A DNA stretch of 64,000 nucleotides from Hermatobates lingyangjiaoensis (GCA_026182355.1 JAPFBL010000034.1:620001-684000), one strand, 5' to 3'. Positions 23,159 to 34,418 are shown, counted from the first letter of the stretch. The notes: generated from the sequence alone by a model not told the origin. Made by a program: numbers and translations.

Positions 23159-23169
23159 GATTAGATTGA

Positions 23170-23945
23170 TTAGTGAATCAATGAATCATCCGGTGATAAA
23201 AATATTAATTACTTGCTATTGAATCATTATTATAAAAGACATATTCACATATAGTAATTAAATATAATTATTTTGTTATTAGAGGGTATGGTAATTAAAT
23301 AACAATCAACTAGTGATTTCACTGGCCTGACTGAATGAAAGCGTGACACGAGAAGCAGAGATATATTAAGGAAGGACTGGTTTTTGCTTTGATATTTTCT
23401 CAGAACGATGAAGTGGCTGGTGTGAGAGGACGGCATCAGGTATAATTCTAGGTGACGAGGGGGTCGTGACGAAGCAGGGAGTAATCTTATACAGATTGTG
23501 GTAGGTTTGACCTTCACATGATCTCCTCGCTTGAGGCCAAAGCCACGCTCAGAAGTATCACTTGCACACCGGTCCAGCTAAAACACTTTTTGAACCATGC
23601 TTCCTACGCGTTAAATGATATCTTATTAAATCAGCGATTTGGGACAAGATTACTACAATGTGATACTCCGCGCTGAACATCACAGACCTTTTTTATCCAA
23701 CACCCACAGGCCTCTTCTTTCGTCATGTCTAACTTCATTTTGTAATTGGGTTAGTTCTACTTTGGAAGTCCTAAATGCCGCTTTACTTAAGTTTTTTTTT
23801 TTAAAAAAACATTTTTTTTTTAAACATAAGTAAACCGGTCACTACAGCTGGCAGCTATGTGTAGACTTGTGCCTTGAGTTTCTACTCTTCCAACAAGCAA
23901 TACATAAAAGTAAGTTCCAGTCATATTCCATAAAAGTATATTCCA
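23170..23945. other. No gene seen
   Basis: Includes a T/A homopolymer-rich stretch near 23790-23825. No supported feature. Confidence 0.4.
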
Positions 23946-24115
23946 GTCAACATCAGTGTTTTTCTGTCTTTGTTTCCAACGACTTCACTTATCGTTTCTT
24001 TTTACCTTTAGTGCTGATCCAAGGTGTTCATTTCATAGCTTGCACCCATTTTAGTAATGAGCAAGCCATATAAATGTTAGTTATTAGGGTCCTAAATTTT
24101 ACCCCCTACAAATTA
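23946..24115 (-). mobile_element. SINE 3'-tail fragment, tail type 2
   Basis: This matches 25690-25815, which on the minus strand is the alternative 3' tail of the tRNA-SINE. Shared phrases include TTTAGTGCTG, GCACCCA(T/G)TTTTAGTAATG and GAGTCCTAAATTTT-type sequence. The tRNA-related head is missing here. Confidence 0.55.
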
Positions 24116-24135
24116 TTAGAGTAGAAGGATTGGAC

Positions 24136-24540
24136 CAGTGGTTTCCAAACTTGATGTTACTACGCCTCCCTTAAAAATATTTAATCATTTGGTGCCCTCA
24201 CTGAAGATTTCATAAAATAAAAACACAAACATTTTTACTCTTATAAAATTTATTCATACAAACTAATAGGAAACGATATTTTATTATTGTTTTTAATGAG
24301 ATGGATGTGCATGTCTATTAGCAAAAAGTTTATCAAATCTTGGTGTTTGTGACGATATAGCTACTCGTAGCTCTTTTTCTACAACTAAACGAGCGCGATA
24401 TTTGGATTCATTACAGCCAAGGCAGAAAATATTTTTTTATATAGAAAACTTTAGCAGAAATTTGGAAAATTGCTCACCTTGACTAATTTTCACGGCTCCC
24501 TCTTTAGACTAGTCCGCGCCTCCCAGTTTGGAAAACACTG
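24136..24540. mobile_element. hAT-type MITE
   Basis: The left end CAGTGGTTTCCAAACTT and the right end in reverse complement CAGTGTTTTCCAAACTG form a terminal inverted repeat. The flanks GATTGGAC and TGGTAGAC are only partly alike, so the 8-bp duplication has decayed or the borders are off by a few bases. The interior is non-coding. Confidence 0.6.
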
Positions 24541-24544
24541 TGGT

Positions 24545-25689
24545 AGACCAAAAACTTTAGGTTCTCTTCGAGGAAGACTTGCACTAGATCTATATCAGAC
24601 ATGAAAAATAAAGGGATATGACCAATAGTCCAATCTACAGTAGTCAATACTTTGTTTTAACTTATATACTCAGCCATCAGAGTAAGTGAAGGTGAAAATC
24701 TACCTAGCGACCAACTCTGAAAGGATATACCTACTTGGGTTTCAATTCTTTTGAAGTTAATGTTACCGAAATAGATAAATCTTTGCAAGAGTCCCTCATC
24801 TTTATGAAATGGAAAGTACAATATATGGAAAGCGAATGATGTTACAAATATCCTTTGTTCTGGGGTAAAGCACAGCTCTACGTTATTGCTTTTCCTACAT
24901 CCTATATTGTTGAATCGGGGTTTATCGCATTTAGTCAACTGTTATCAAAAACTCGCAACAGACTTGACATTGTAAAAAGAAATGCTCTTTGACTATTATT
25001 AACATCAACGGAACCAAATATAACATCCCACAAAGATCCCATTTAATAAACATACCTTTATCTTTTTTTTCTATTCATACACTTAACCTGGACGTTTTTT
25101 TACCCCAGTGTACATAAATAATGCCGCAGTGAATTCAACTGCCGGATGAGCTCTCCTCCCCATGAGTTAGAGTCACATTATCATGGAAGAAACATTGTAA
25201 ATAATATCACTATAATTATGATTATAGTAATTTCTATAATAATTGTATAATACTTATTTGTATTAAATTAAATTCCATTTAAAAATAAAACTTAACTATA
25301 AATTATTTCTTTGATAATTAAATTCCTTCTTTGAAAAATGGAAAACTGTTCTTCTGTCCAATATTTATGAAGAGGTCCACCAAGAAAAAAAGAAGGGAAA
25401 AGGTCCGTGGATAGAAAAAGGTCGAGAACTAATGGTCTGATAACTGAGATGTGAAAGGTAGCCGGGTAGGACGAATAGCATGTGGCTGCAACATTAATAG
25501 TCTGAAGACGAAGATGTGGCTAGATCGCCAGAGTATGGATGAATAGTACAACACTTCTGGATATTAGTCCAGAAAATTTGTTGAAATCGAATAAGTCATG
25601 AAAATAAATTCCAATCTAGAGAATTAATAGGACGCTTTTAGGTAAACACCTAGGCTTTGATAGGTTATTTGTTTGTTTTCCAACGCCCA
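24545..25689. other. No gene seen
   Basis: No supported gene, transposon border or RNA feature. Confidence 0.4.
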
Positions 25690-26010
25690 CATTTATATGG
25701 CTTTTACCTTTTAGTGCTGTTCTAGGGCAGGAAATTGTGGCTCATTTATTATTTGGCACCCAGTTTTAGTAATGGGCGAGTCACTTTACTTGTTCATTCT
25801 ACATTGAGAGTCCTAAATTTTGCCTAACTCAAGTGTATTTAGAGTAGGGATCTTTAACGAATACCTTACATCGCACGGGATCGGGACGGAGGGACGACGT
25901 GCTCAGATTTATTCACCTCCCGCAAGAATAAATCGAGTGCCAGGTGGGGATCGAACTCCGGTCCTATGAGTTCAGAGGCGAGTACGTTAACCACTGAGCT
26001 AACCTGCCTC
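25690..26010 (-). mobile_element. tRNA-derived SINE, minus strand, tail type 2
   Basis: On the minus strand the head carries an A-box-like GTTAGCTCAGTGG and a B-box-like GAGTTCGATCC. The body follows (CTCGATTTATTC, GGAGGTGAATAAATC, ACGTCGTCC), then GTATTCGTTAAAGATCC and GGCAAAATTTAGGACTC. The 3' end continues into tail type 2 (25690-25800). It is adjacent to a second head at 26097-26226 in the same orientation. Confidence 0.8.
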
Positions 26011-26096
26011 CTGAGCTTTGATAGGTCACAGCCTAAGATTAATATTATCTTGGTTATGCACAAAAATGCCGAGGAACGCGAAGATCAAAACAGGAT

Positions 26097-26226
26097 TAAC
26101 GTCTTCTCCGAGAGGCGACGTGCTCACATTTATTCACCTCCCACGTAATTAAATTGATAGCCAGGTGGGTATCGAACCCGGACCTCCAGCCCTGAGGCGA
26201 TCAGTTAACCACTGAACTAACCTGGC
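26097..26226 (-). mobile_element. tRNA-derived SINE head, truncated
   Basis: The minus strand shows the A box GGTTAGTTCAGTGG, the B box GGGTTCGATACCC and the first part of the body. It stops within the region before the CCGTCGGTCCC segment. It may be one half of a tandem SINE pair with 25690-26010. Confidence 0.75.
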
Positions 26227-26229
26227 TCT

Positions 26230-27735
26230 TTTCAATACAAATAGATCTCCGGCTAAGTATATGATAGAACAATAGTAATTCCCCACATCAGGCGTAAAGC
26301 TATAAAGAGTTTATCAAAAGAAAAAAGAAATTAGTTGACTCTAAAAGAACCCACGCCTTATAAAATAGTTTAAAACGACTGAATTGGAAGTGAAAAGTTA
26401 ATAAAAGTTTGGTCAAACTAATCTAACACACAGAAAAGTCAAGTTTGCTAACTTAACTTGTGTTCAATTGATATCCCATTAAACTTTAGCAAATTCCTCA
26501 ATTTTTTAACGGAAAATCCATATAATTTTTAACGAGTAGCTAACACTATACACATTCTGTTATCAGCTAACTGATAATTTCATATAGGGATTGAAATGAT
26601 TGATATACTGTAAACTATAATAATCGTTAATATTACTAATTAATAAACCTTTTAGTGTAATTAATTTAGAATTATCTATATTGTCATTCATATTGGATGC
26701 TTCAAATACTAATTTGGTTATTGAGGATTAGGTCCAAAATTAATGAATTCTGATTATAAGCGGTTTCACCGAAATTTGTTTTGCATTCTCAAGGCTAAAA
26801 AAAAAATTATTAAAAAAATTAGTACTACTAATAAAGAAAATCTGAAAATAAATACCTCCACAGAATATCAACTAACAAGAAACAAAAACACAATAAGCAA
26901 CAAACACAATCAGAATAAAGGAAATCCAAAATGGATAGTGTTATTGTTTTTATAGACAGGTATGTGTTTCTAACATAATTATTTTTATTATCATTAGGGC
27001 TAAAAACAATTGAAAAGATTGATAGTACTGTAAAATAACTGTGGGAAGGATACCTGCAATTAATATTCAAGAAACAGAAAACAAAAAACACAACAAGCAA
27101 CACTACAAATAAGCAACTATAAACAAAGACAGGACAAAATAAAAATTAACTAAGTTGTTACTTTTTTGAAGGAACTATTCAATGCATTATCCACATATTT
27201 TTTTTTTTTGTAACTTATATTATCTTTATTATTCTTTTTGTATAATGTATATTGAAAATGAAATGAACAGACATGAAAATTTGTTCTAAAAACAATCACA
27301 CATGATATGTTAGCCAAAGCCATCATAACAGTCGGAAAATACAGGGAGATTGTGTAACTATAAACAAAAGAAAGCACTTAACCAAAGTTCAAATAACTGC
27401 TATATAATGAGATTCAAAAAAAATGCAGATTAACTAAAAGAAACAGAAAAAAGGTAAAAATAGTAACTCTAAGTTAAGGAAATATCATTGGATATTTGTT
27501 TGCAAACTATTTCAGGAGATGAGAATAAATTAGGCTAAGATTAGCTATATCGGAGCTCTTGTTACAGGCCGTTTGGTGCTTTCATTATGTTGATCATTTC
27601 TTATGAAGTGTCTTTTTCTTTTTTATGTTTTGCGAGTTTCAGTATACGAGTATTAGTGTCTTCAAACGTAAAAGAATATCCTTTGGTGTATGCATCTTCT
27701 GCTAGGGCACAAACTGTTTTTTCCTGAGGTAAAAT
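26230..27735. other. Very AT-rich, no gene
   Basis: Two AT-rich segments with A/T homopolymers show weak similarity to each other (26850-26960 and 27060-27110, with AACAAG/CAACAAAC-type words). No supported feature. Confidence 0.35.
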
Positions 27736-27787
27736 ATATAAACAAACAAAAGTCTCCACACAAATGAAGTTTTATTCAACAACAACA

Positions 27788-27826
27788 ACAACGCGTTTCG
27801 AACACTTTGTGTTCATCATCAGGAAG
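27788..27826 (-). ncRNA. Hammerhead-like motif, family B
   Basis: CTGATGA, extra T, six-pair stem II GAACAC/GTGTTC with loop AAA, GAAA, CGCG, TT are all intact on the minus strand. The palindrome is ACGCGT. Confidence 0.6.
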
Positions 27827-27949
27827 ACACCAAGGATGTGGTGCTGAAGGGTTGGTCCAGTGAAAACAACTAGTAGGGGAAAAAAATACAATTATGGATT
27901 GCACAACTAATGATTTAAAAACTGTTTTTTTTTTGTCTGTTATCATTCT

Positions 27950-28090
27950 TTTGCTGGATTGTCCTGTTTTTAAGTAACTGCTGGTTTGTCCAATATATAC
28001 TGTAACCCAAATCTGAACATTTCACTGAATATTCAAAACTCCTGCGTCTATTATTGGCAATAGTACAATTTTTTTTTATGTACTCTGGTT
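27950..28090 (-). pseudogene. PLE GIY-YIG remnant, frameshifted
   Basis: The minus strand reads EYSVKCSDLGY, then after a one-base shift VYIGQTSSYLKTG. This is the Cys-containing segment followed by the GIY-YIG motif typical of PLE endonucleases. Coding stops soon after and joins the 3' region. There is no intact frame. Confidence 0.65.
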
Positions 28091-28100
28091 TTTGTGTGCT

Positions 28101-29540
28101 AGTTTACAATCGATTTTATTAGATAATCCTTTTTGATAGTTCGGATAAACCATTGATGTAAGCCATGCAACTATATTTATTAAGTACCTGCACACTACTA
28201 GGTCGAATGCCATCAATATGTGATGTGCTAATGAAGCGTGTATTGTCTTTGCGTGCAGTATTTCTACATGTTGCTGTTTAGCAACTTGTATCTGTCATGA
28301 TATCTATACGGTTCTTTGAGAAATTATTATTTTTTTAGTACCTGTATTACTAATGTAATAAGACAGTAATAATATAATAATCTGATAATAAGGCATACGT
28401 ACACTTGGGGTATGTATAATAACAAATAGGCCAAAACAAAACATGGCACAGCATACAAAGGCGAAAAAGGTTTTTTTGTTTCAGTCTACCCAGGCTGAAT
28501 TAACGGTAAACTACCCATCCCTCACCGAAGACAAGCTAGATAAATTATTTACACGTACCTCTAATTGTACAGTGCTACCAGCCAGATGAAAAAAATCATA
28601 AATATTTCAGTGTTACCAACCTGAAAATAAAAAAAAAATATATAAGATATAAATTAATTAATCTAACAAACTGAATATAAAATTAAAAAAAAATGCAATA
28701 ATACATTTATATAACAGTGTTTACAAATGTTTACAAGTGCTTCTGTTTGTAATTTCTTTATCATAGACACTAAATTATATAGTTTCCTTTTTGGTGGTGC
28801 TGTTACATTTTACTGTATAAATATAAAAGTTCACTAAATAAAATACTTTCTTTTTTTCAAAATAAATAATGTTGTATGTATACCTATTCATAGGCAGGAG
28901 TGCCAGCTTAGACACACAAAAAAACTTTCTACCTCAACACAATGTTACCAACACAAAAGTAAAAATACACTAAATACACACAAAATAACCTAGGATTTTA
29001 GTACCATTTGCGAGAGAACTGGCAAACAATGAAGATTGGATCCTCTGAAGGGTTCCTAGTAGAAGTTATTGCTTGGGGAATTTCTCCCAAGGGAAATAAC
29101 TCCCCCATAAGGTTCGATATTCCCAATAATACCATAATCTTACTCATATGTTTTAGACTTTACAAATATATATGTAAATCATAGTTAGTTTAACGATTTA
29201 GTTTTTATGAAAAAAAAAAATGAAATAAATAAATTAAGGAGATAAAAGCTGGTTTATTTTATGCCATCTAATCAGACCAGTTTTCAATTTTATATAATAG
29301 CACTTGCGCCCATAAAGGTTTAGATGTTAGGGGAGTTTGACGTTAGTACTCATGCTGGCGTAGTCCAATCAAAAAAATATATTCATGAAAATATTGAATG
29401 TTATAGAAAAGAAAACTCAAAATAAAGTACCTTTATTATTAAATAACGTGTTTGGAACTAGATATGTTCCTCTTAAAGTTTATCGACAATAAAAGTTATA
29501 TTCTGAAAACAACATTATTAAAAAATCAAGTTATAAATTG
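28101..29540. other. No gene confirmed
   Basis: 28130-28320 might hold more decayed PLE coding sequence on the minus strand, but I could not align it. The rest is AT-rich. At about 29551 a GC-rich string (CAGGGCCGTCCCTAAG) resembles one end of a hAT element, but no partner end is seen. Confidence 0.3.
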
Positions 29541-29652
29541 AAGTAGGGAGCAGGGCCGTCCCTAAGAAGGTGCAGGGCCCGGGGTAACTCAACCACTGAG
29601 GGACCTCGCTCACCCAAAAATTAATATATATATATACTTAAAATAAACTGTG

Positions 29653-29805
29653 CACATAGAAAAAAACGTAACAAAGGACTCACTTTTCAATATTTTGACC
29701 GTTATAGCAGTCATCTTCAGGGGAAGAAGTGAACTGACGAACGAACGGTCGAAATATTAAAAAGTGAGTCCTTTGTTACGTTTCTTTCTATGTGTCACAG
29801 TATAT
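29653..29805. mobile_element. PLE-type hairpin, family F
   Basis: Inverted arms share CACATAGAAA, CGTAACAAAGGACTCACTTT and AATATT..GACCGTT. The minus strand has CTGAAGA (29714-29720), extra T, GAC/GTC stem, but AAAA instead of GAAA. The plus strand has CTGACGA (29734-29740) and GAAA (29751-29754) without a good stem II. So both motifs are decayed, while the hairpin is well kept. The palindrome ATAT is present. Confidence 0.55.
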
Positions 29806-29845
29806 TTTAAGTGTTATTAGTCCTTCTGGATCGCATTTCGTTTAT

Positions 29846-29899
<54 letters not shown>
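29846..29899. repeat. Compound (CA)n(TA)n microsatellite
   Basis: About 11 CA units are followed directly by about 16 TA units, next to a PLE-type hairpin on one side and an inverted repeat on the other. Confidence 0.9.
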
Positions 29900-29902
<3 letters not shown>

Positions 29903-29904
29903 TT

Positions 29905-30232
29905 CTATCAGTTGTCCAGGGAAAGGAATATGATTCGTTACGATGGTGACCAATAGAAGAGTAGAGTTTATAGGTGGTCCATGAGTGCGTTTCTTAGAAA
30001 GTTCCAGTAACCCGCTGGCCAGCGAAGCCTGGAACTTTCTAAGAAACGCGCTCATGGACCTACAAACTCTACTCCTCTATTGGTCACCATCGTAACGAAT
30101 CATATTCCTTTCCCTGGACAACTCATAGAATGGCGGAATAACGGAGGCTTCGCTGGGCAGCGGGTAACTGGATCTTTCTAAGAAACGTACTCATGGACCT
30201 ACAAACTCTACTCTTCTATTAGGCACCATCGT
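29905..30232. repeat. Inverted repeat plus a third direct partial copy
   Basis: The left arm (about 29910-30000) and right arm (about 30030-30125) are inverted copies centred near 30017. They share TTGTCCAGGGAAAGGAATAT, ATTCGTTACGATGGTGACCA and AGTTCCAG. A third partial copy (30165-30232) repeats the outer half of the right arm in the same orientation. I find no hammerhead core. It may be a foldback transposon or a further PLE terminus; it has no coding sequence. Confidence 0.65.
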
Positions 30233-30540
30233 ACATATACAAGGGTTTTCTGCGAAGCGTGTTATATCCAGTCAATAGCAACATAGCAATGAAAACTTTC
30301 AGTTCTGATACTTGAACCTTTATGTCAGGCCAGTTCCTCTTTATTGAGTATTTTAGCATTTCGTCACTCATTAGGTGTTGTATGTCCTCGTCAATAAATA
30401 ACTCAAAAGGCTCTGCTGGTGATTTGTTTAAATACATAGAATAATTTCCTTGAAAATCCAATCCCGATACTGCAAATTCCATAAATCATTACCAACAAAT
30501 CTAAATCCTTTTATTCTGGAATTATCATCCCATCAGATTC
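30219..30540 (-). pseudogene. piggyBac transposase remnant
   Basis: The minus strand reads PFELFIDEDIQHLMSDEM and ELKVFIAMLLLTGYNTLRRK. This matches the start of the piggyBac transposase domain (DDE_Tnp_1_7), where ELF..E....I..ET..YA precedes ELK.FLGILLL.GY...P. Upstream in another frame WDDNSRIKGFRFVGN can be read, so a frameshift separates the two. The catalytic aspartates are missing. The fragment ends at the inverted repeat on its 3' side. Confidence 0.7.
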
Positions 30541-30884
30541 CTACCAACCCTATAAGAAGGCTAAAAAGATGTTGGCCCCGAGACCTACTCAGAAATGCTA
30601 ACTAGTGGCAGATTATCAGAACAATCTATATGGAGTACTACCAATGGGTAGTTTCTCCACTCTTATATTCAATGTTACTTATGTACCATGTATCAAAATT
30701 ACTTGTTACCCCTCTAAGGGTAGTTTTACTTAAAAAAAAAAAATTCCTTGAGGGAAAATATTGCATCGTCTAGGTGACACATCAGTTTCCAAGTATATCT
30801 TGTTATTTTTCTTTTTTTCGTTGAAGATTAGAATGTCCACATATACATCTGTACAAATACATCTCTACATATACGAGTATATAT
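30541..30884. other. No feature recognised
   Basis: No supported feature apart from an A run near 30732. A (TA)n tract follows at 30885-30907. Confidence 0.4.
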
Positions 30885-30943
30885 ATTATATATATATATA
30901 TATATATAACCAATGATTAAACCACAATAAGAATGGGAAACAA

Positions 30944-30985
30944 GACTAAGATCTTTCAACCGTAACAAGCGGTCTTCGTCAGACT
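30944..30985 (-). ncRNA. Hammerhead-like motif, family A, helix I altered
   Basis: CTGACGA, stem II GACCG/CGGTT, GAAA, GATC and TT are intact. One change turns the helix I strand GACT into GAGT, leaving a mismatch with AGTC. Confidence 0.5.
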
Positions 30986-31203
30986 CAAAAACCCAACTGA
31001 ACACTAGATGCAGAAAACATCTGGTGAGGAGTTGAGAAGAGTGGGAGGGAAGAGTGGTATTTTAAAAGGGTGAAAGCACAGGAAAGGACTAATGTCCAGA
31101 AAGGGATGTTTGGGGAAACAAAGGAGTACAGTAAGAAAAAGTAAAAAACTATCCGCTAGCTGTCAACCCTCTTTGAAGAGGCTATTCTTGAATAGGAATT
31201 GCC

Positions 31204-31527
31204 GTGCCGTGCAAAAATTGCCATAAAATTTATATTGGTCAAACTGGTAAATCATTAAAGATACGTGTAAAACAACACCAATATAACGTAAGTAGACAGG
31301 AAAAAAGTAGTGCCTTATTCTTGCATATAAAAAATGAAAATCATCATATTGATTGGACAGGAGCTAAATTTATTACCTATGAAAAATCAATGTTGTTAAG
31401 AAATATTATTGAATCGTCTCTAATTAAATTTAATAGATCTAATATTATAAACATTAGTAACGGTCTCTTCAAACTTGATACTTTCGTCACGAGGGCAATA
31501 GCCTCTTCAAAGAGGGTTGACAGCTAG
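31204..31527 (+). pseudogene. PLE GIY-YIG endonuclease domain, truncated
   Basis: About 107 codons are open. They begin with PCKNCHKIYIGQTGKSLK, which combines the CxxC pair and the (G)IY..YIG-type motif of PLE endonucleases, and continue with RVKQH, FLHIKNENHHIDW and LRNIIESSLIKF. The conserved Arg after YIGQTG (in IRVKQH) and the acidic residue further on (NIIESSLI) fit the GIY-YIG active site. In a complete PLE this domain follows the reverse transcriptase and cuts target DNA. The RT part is absent because the copy starts at the inverted arm. The frame ends before AGGGTTGACAGC. Confidence 0.85.
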
Positions 31528-31696
31528 CGGATAGTTTTTTACTTTTTCTTACTGTACTCCTTTGTTTCCCCAAACATCCCTTTCTGGACATTAGTCCTTT
31601 CCTGTGCTTTCACCCTTTTAAAATACCACTCTTCCCTCCCACTCTTCTCAACTCCTCACCAGATGTTTTCTGCATCTAGTGTTCAGTTGGGTTTTT

Positions 31697-31739
31697 GACT
31701 CTGACGAAGACCGCTTGTTACGGTTGAAAGATCTTAGTC
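31697..31739 (+). ncRNA. Hammerhead-like motif, family A
   Basis: Fully intact: GACT at 31697-31700, CTGACGA at 31701-31707, stem II GACCG/CGGTT, GAAA at 31726-31729, GATC, TT, AGTC. It lies about 170 bp after the GIY-YIG frame, where PLE hammerheads are known to occur (terminal repeats). Confidence 0.7.
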
Positions 31740-31800
31740 GTGTTTCCCATTCTTATTGTGGTTTAATCATTGATTGTTGTTTCACGTGTTTATGTGAAAT

Positions 31801-31838
<38 letters not shown>

Positions 31839-31843
31839 TCCAC

Positions 31844-31875
<32 letters not shown>

Positions 31876-31878
31876 TTT
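31801..31878. repeat. (TA)n tracts
   Basis: Two TA runs separated by ATATATCCACATATAT-like sequence, at the outer end of the PLE. Overlapping frames rich in Y and I are artefacts. Confidence 0.85.
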
Positions 31879-31935
31879 TAGTGAAGGTTGGTAGCAATCC
31901 ATCTTGCAAACATGTTTTGCAAAAAAAAAACAGTA
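31879..31935 (-). mobile_element. PLE 3'-tail fragment
   Basis: On the minus strand, ACATGTTTGCAAGATGGATT then GCTACCAACCTTCACTAAAA runs into (TA)n. This parallels the tails at 48717-48755 (minus) and 53690-53750. It is probably a remnant of another PLE family terminus. Confidence 0.4.
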
Positions 31936-32049
31936 CAGTACATTCAAATATACTGTACTGTATAGTATATATAATAGTTAAAGGAGTGATTATGGAGTGG
32001 GTTAGGAGCGTTTCAAAGGGTTGGAACGGATTAAATTCGTTTATCAAGG

Positions 32050-33349
32050 TATCACTGTATATATAACTCCGGTAAAGACTTACTTTAATATTTCGATATC
32101 ACCATGAAGAATTGTATTTGACTTGAAAGGCAGATTTTATAATAAATAAATATATAATTTTATAACAAATCAAATAGTCTCGATATTTCAACAACTGTAG
32201 AATTACTTCATAGCTAGAAAGAGAAACTTGAAAGATTGGGTCTTGAAGGAGACAAAGATGTTGTAAAAGGAAAGGTCATCGATCTTATGTGTGTTGTGGC
32301 TGTACTGAAGCGGGTAAACAATGGACCACAGACAATAAGCATTACAAGGAGATAGGTCTCGGGGCAGTGACACCAACAGGCAGGACTAAGCTGCGGAACT
32401 GCGCAGAGGGACTTCACCAGCAACACCTCCAGGCACTCTTTTACTGTTAATACGAGGTGGTCACGCATTAATGAGCCATTACGCTCCATTCGGATACTTT
32501 AACTTATATTCAACTAAAAATAAAATAAAAATATCAACATTTTGAAATTACTACTACCAATTAAGAAAGTAATGATTGAATAACAGTTTATTTTCAAATT
32601 CACTATAAAATTAGAAAGACAATCCAATCTGTTCACAAACAAGTTCGAAATTGAAGAAATGTAAGGCACAGAAACATTTGCTAACCATGAAATTTTCCAA
32701 AAATCTGTATGTCATTCTCCTTTGATTTTGAACTAGTTTATTACACATAAATTAAACTAATATTTCAAAGTCATTCAAACTAATGACTTATTATTTGATA
32801 TGACACATCAAAATTTCTTTGTAAGTTGTAAGTACGAATTTCTAATTTCTTTCGAAGGGTAAAATGAAATTTTTGTAAGCATTCCTTTTTTGGAAAACAA
32901 ATCAATATTGATTTAAATTGATTTTTAAATAATAGATTATGTAAAAGACCGAATATAATAAAATGAGCCTTTTTATTTCAATGGTTAATAAAATTGTGTA
33001 TTTATTTTGTTTTTATTGCTAAAAATCTATGTATTTTTTCAATAGTTGAAAAAAAAATTTGAATTGCTACATTCTACAGCTATTCAAACACATGATGGCT
33101 CTTCTGTGTGACTCCAGAGGTCTACGGCCGACCGAGAGACAAACCAGACACTAGAGAATTTAAATAGTACTAACAGTACAAACAAATTAAATAAAAAAAT
33201 ATTAAGAAAATATATTAAAAAAGTTTTAGTTTTACACAATAGTTTTAAAACTTGGTGATCAGTTCTCTATACTCTCTATATATACTCTACTCTACTCTAT
33301 ACTCTCAGGGCTATAAGGTGAAAGCCTTATAAGTGTGAGCGTTAGAAAA
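32050..33349. other. No gene confirmed
   Basis: The segment 32214-32489 is less AT-rich and open on the minus strand for 91 codons, but I recognise no domain in it. Further on the sequence is AT-rich. Confidence 0.3.
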
Positions 33350-34030
33350 CAAACAACAACCATGGTAAACTCGCTACCGTACCCCGTGGTCGACACGCGA
33401 AATTCGTTTATGGCCATGTTCCACTTTAACCGTAAATAAAACGCAACGCGTTAACCCTGCTCAATACACCACACGTTTACCGTGTTCGCTATAAATTGAA
33501 AATGGTTAATCTTTCAATCTTGTCAACACATGACATGCAGACCATTGTAACATGATGACATTGGTTACGAAACATTTTGATCATAGCGCGTTATGATCAA
33601 ACACGTTAACCGTAGTCAAAATTCAGTATGTAACGGTGGTCAACAACTAACACTAATCGTCATGATCACGTGGTAACATGTATAACTTTATAAGGCACTG
33701 CAACATGTTAAACTCGTACATATAAACCATATGAATAGGCAACAGGTTGGTTCATACTACACAATAAACGTAGTCAATATACGTCATTTAAACACTTCTG
33801 AACCCAGTATACGTAAGACAGCATGAACACGCTGCATGCCGACATGGTCAACATGTGACATTTATCAACAAAGTACAAGTCAACCACTGGAAATTCTATG
33901 CACGTCCTGTAAAACCAACACAACGACCTTGGTCCTCTGCTACTCATCCATCAACGTTAACACGCAACACGTTGATCGTAGTCAAATGCTTGAAACAAGA
34001 AGCTTTCAGTACAAGGATAGATCATAATGT
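33350..34030. repeat. CpG-richer island with degenerate short repeats
   Basis: Words such as ACACGTTAACCGTAGTCAAA, GCGTTAACCCTGCTCAA, ACGTTGATCGTAGTCAAA and ACATGGTCAACATGTGAC recur at irregular spacing. The region has many CG dinucleotides and few A/T homopolymers, unlike its surroundings. It looks like a very degenerate minisatellite with a period of about 20-25 bp. I find no coding domain. Confidence 0.45.
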
Positions 34031-34418
34031 CAGCCTCAGTGCTTCTCATTAATCAGCTTTCACGGATTTGCTATTATTACCACAACAATGTAATATTACA
34101 GCAACAACGGCTTAACTAAGAGCTAATCCAGTTTTACTTGATGGATGGAGTCGGCTCATCCATCTCCAACAAAACAAAGTTTGATTTTTAAAGAAATTGC
34201 CTTCATTTTTGATTGATCCAATAATAACTTCAAAACCAACAACATCAATTATGCTAAAAAATAATAAATAATTTATAAAAAAAATATATATTAAATAAAA
34301 ACACTTTAAAAGAGTACCGACAAACGTGAACCACTCATGGTAAATTAATTTAAATTTCAGTTTAAAAGCACTGAAAACAGTGTAATTGTTTTTTATTATA
34401 AAAAATAATTATATACTA

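Larger units (their letters stand above)
27736..28100 (-). mobile_element. PLE copy, family B terminus, minus strand
   Basis: On the minus strand the order is: GIY-YIG coding remnant (about 28090-27950), internal deletion, a short 3' region including GTTGTGCAATCC, then the family B terminal repeat with an intact hammerhead-like motif and GAATAAAAC. This links family B termini to a PLE endonuclease domain. Confidence 0.7.
30906..31795 (+). mobile_element. 5'-truncated PLE in foldback form, family A
   Basis: The left arm (30906-31190) is an inverted copy of the 3' UTR and terminal repeat found at 31498-31770. Between the arms lies a plus-strand GIY-YIG coding segment. So one insertion consists of GIY-YIG, 3' UTR and terminus, with a second inverted 3' end attached to its truncated 5' side. 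(TA)n tracts flank both ends. This is the reference copy for family A in this window. Confidence 0.8.

Noticed and set aside
29551..29600. hAT terminal repeat CAGGGCCGTCCCTAAG
   Set aside because: Only one end is seen, with no partner end and no duplication in the next kilobases. Not enough to call an element.
33836..34052. Two overlapping frames in the CpG-richer island
   Set aside because: Frames overlap in different phases over degenerate repeats and show no domain.
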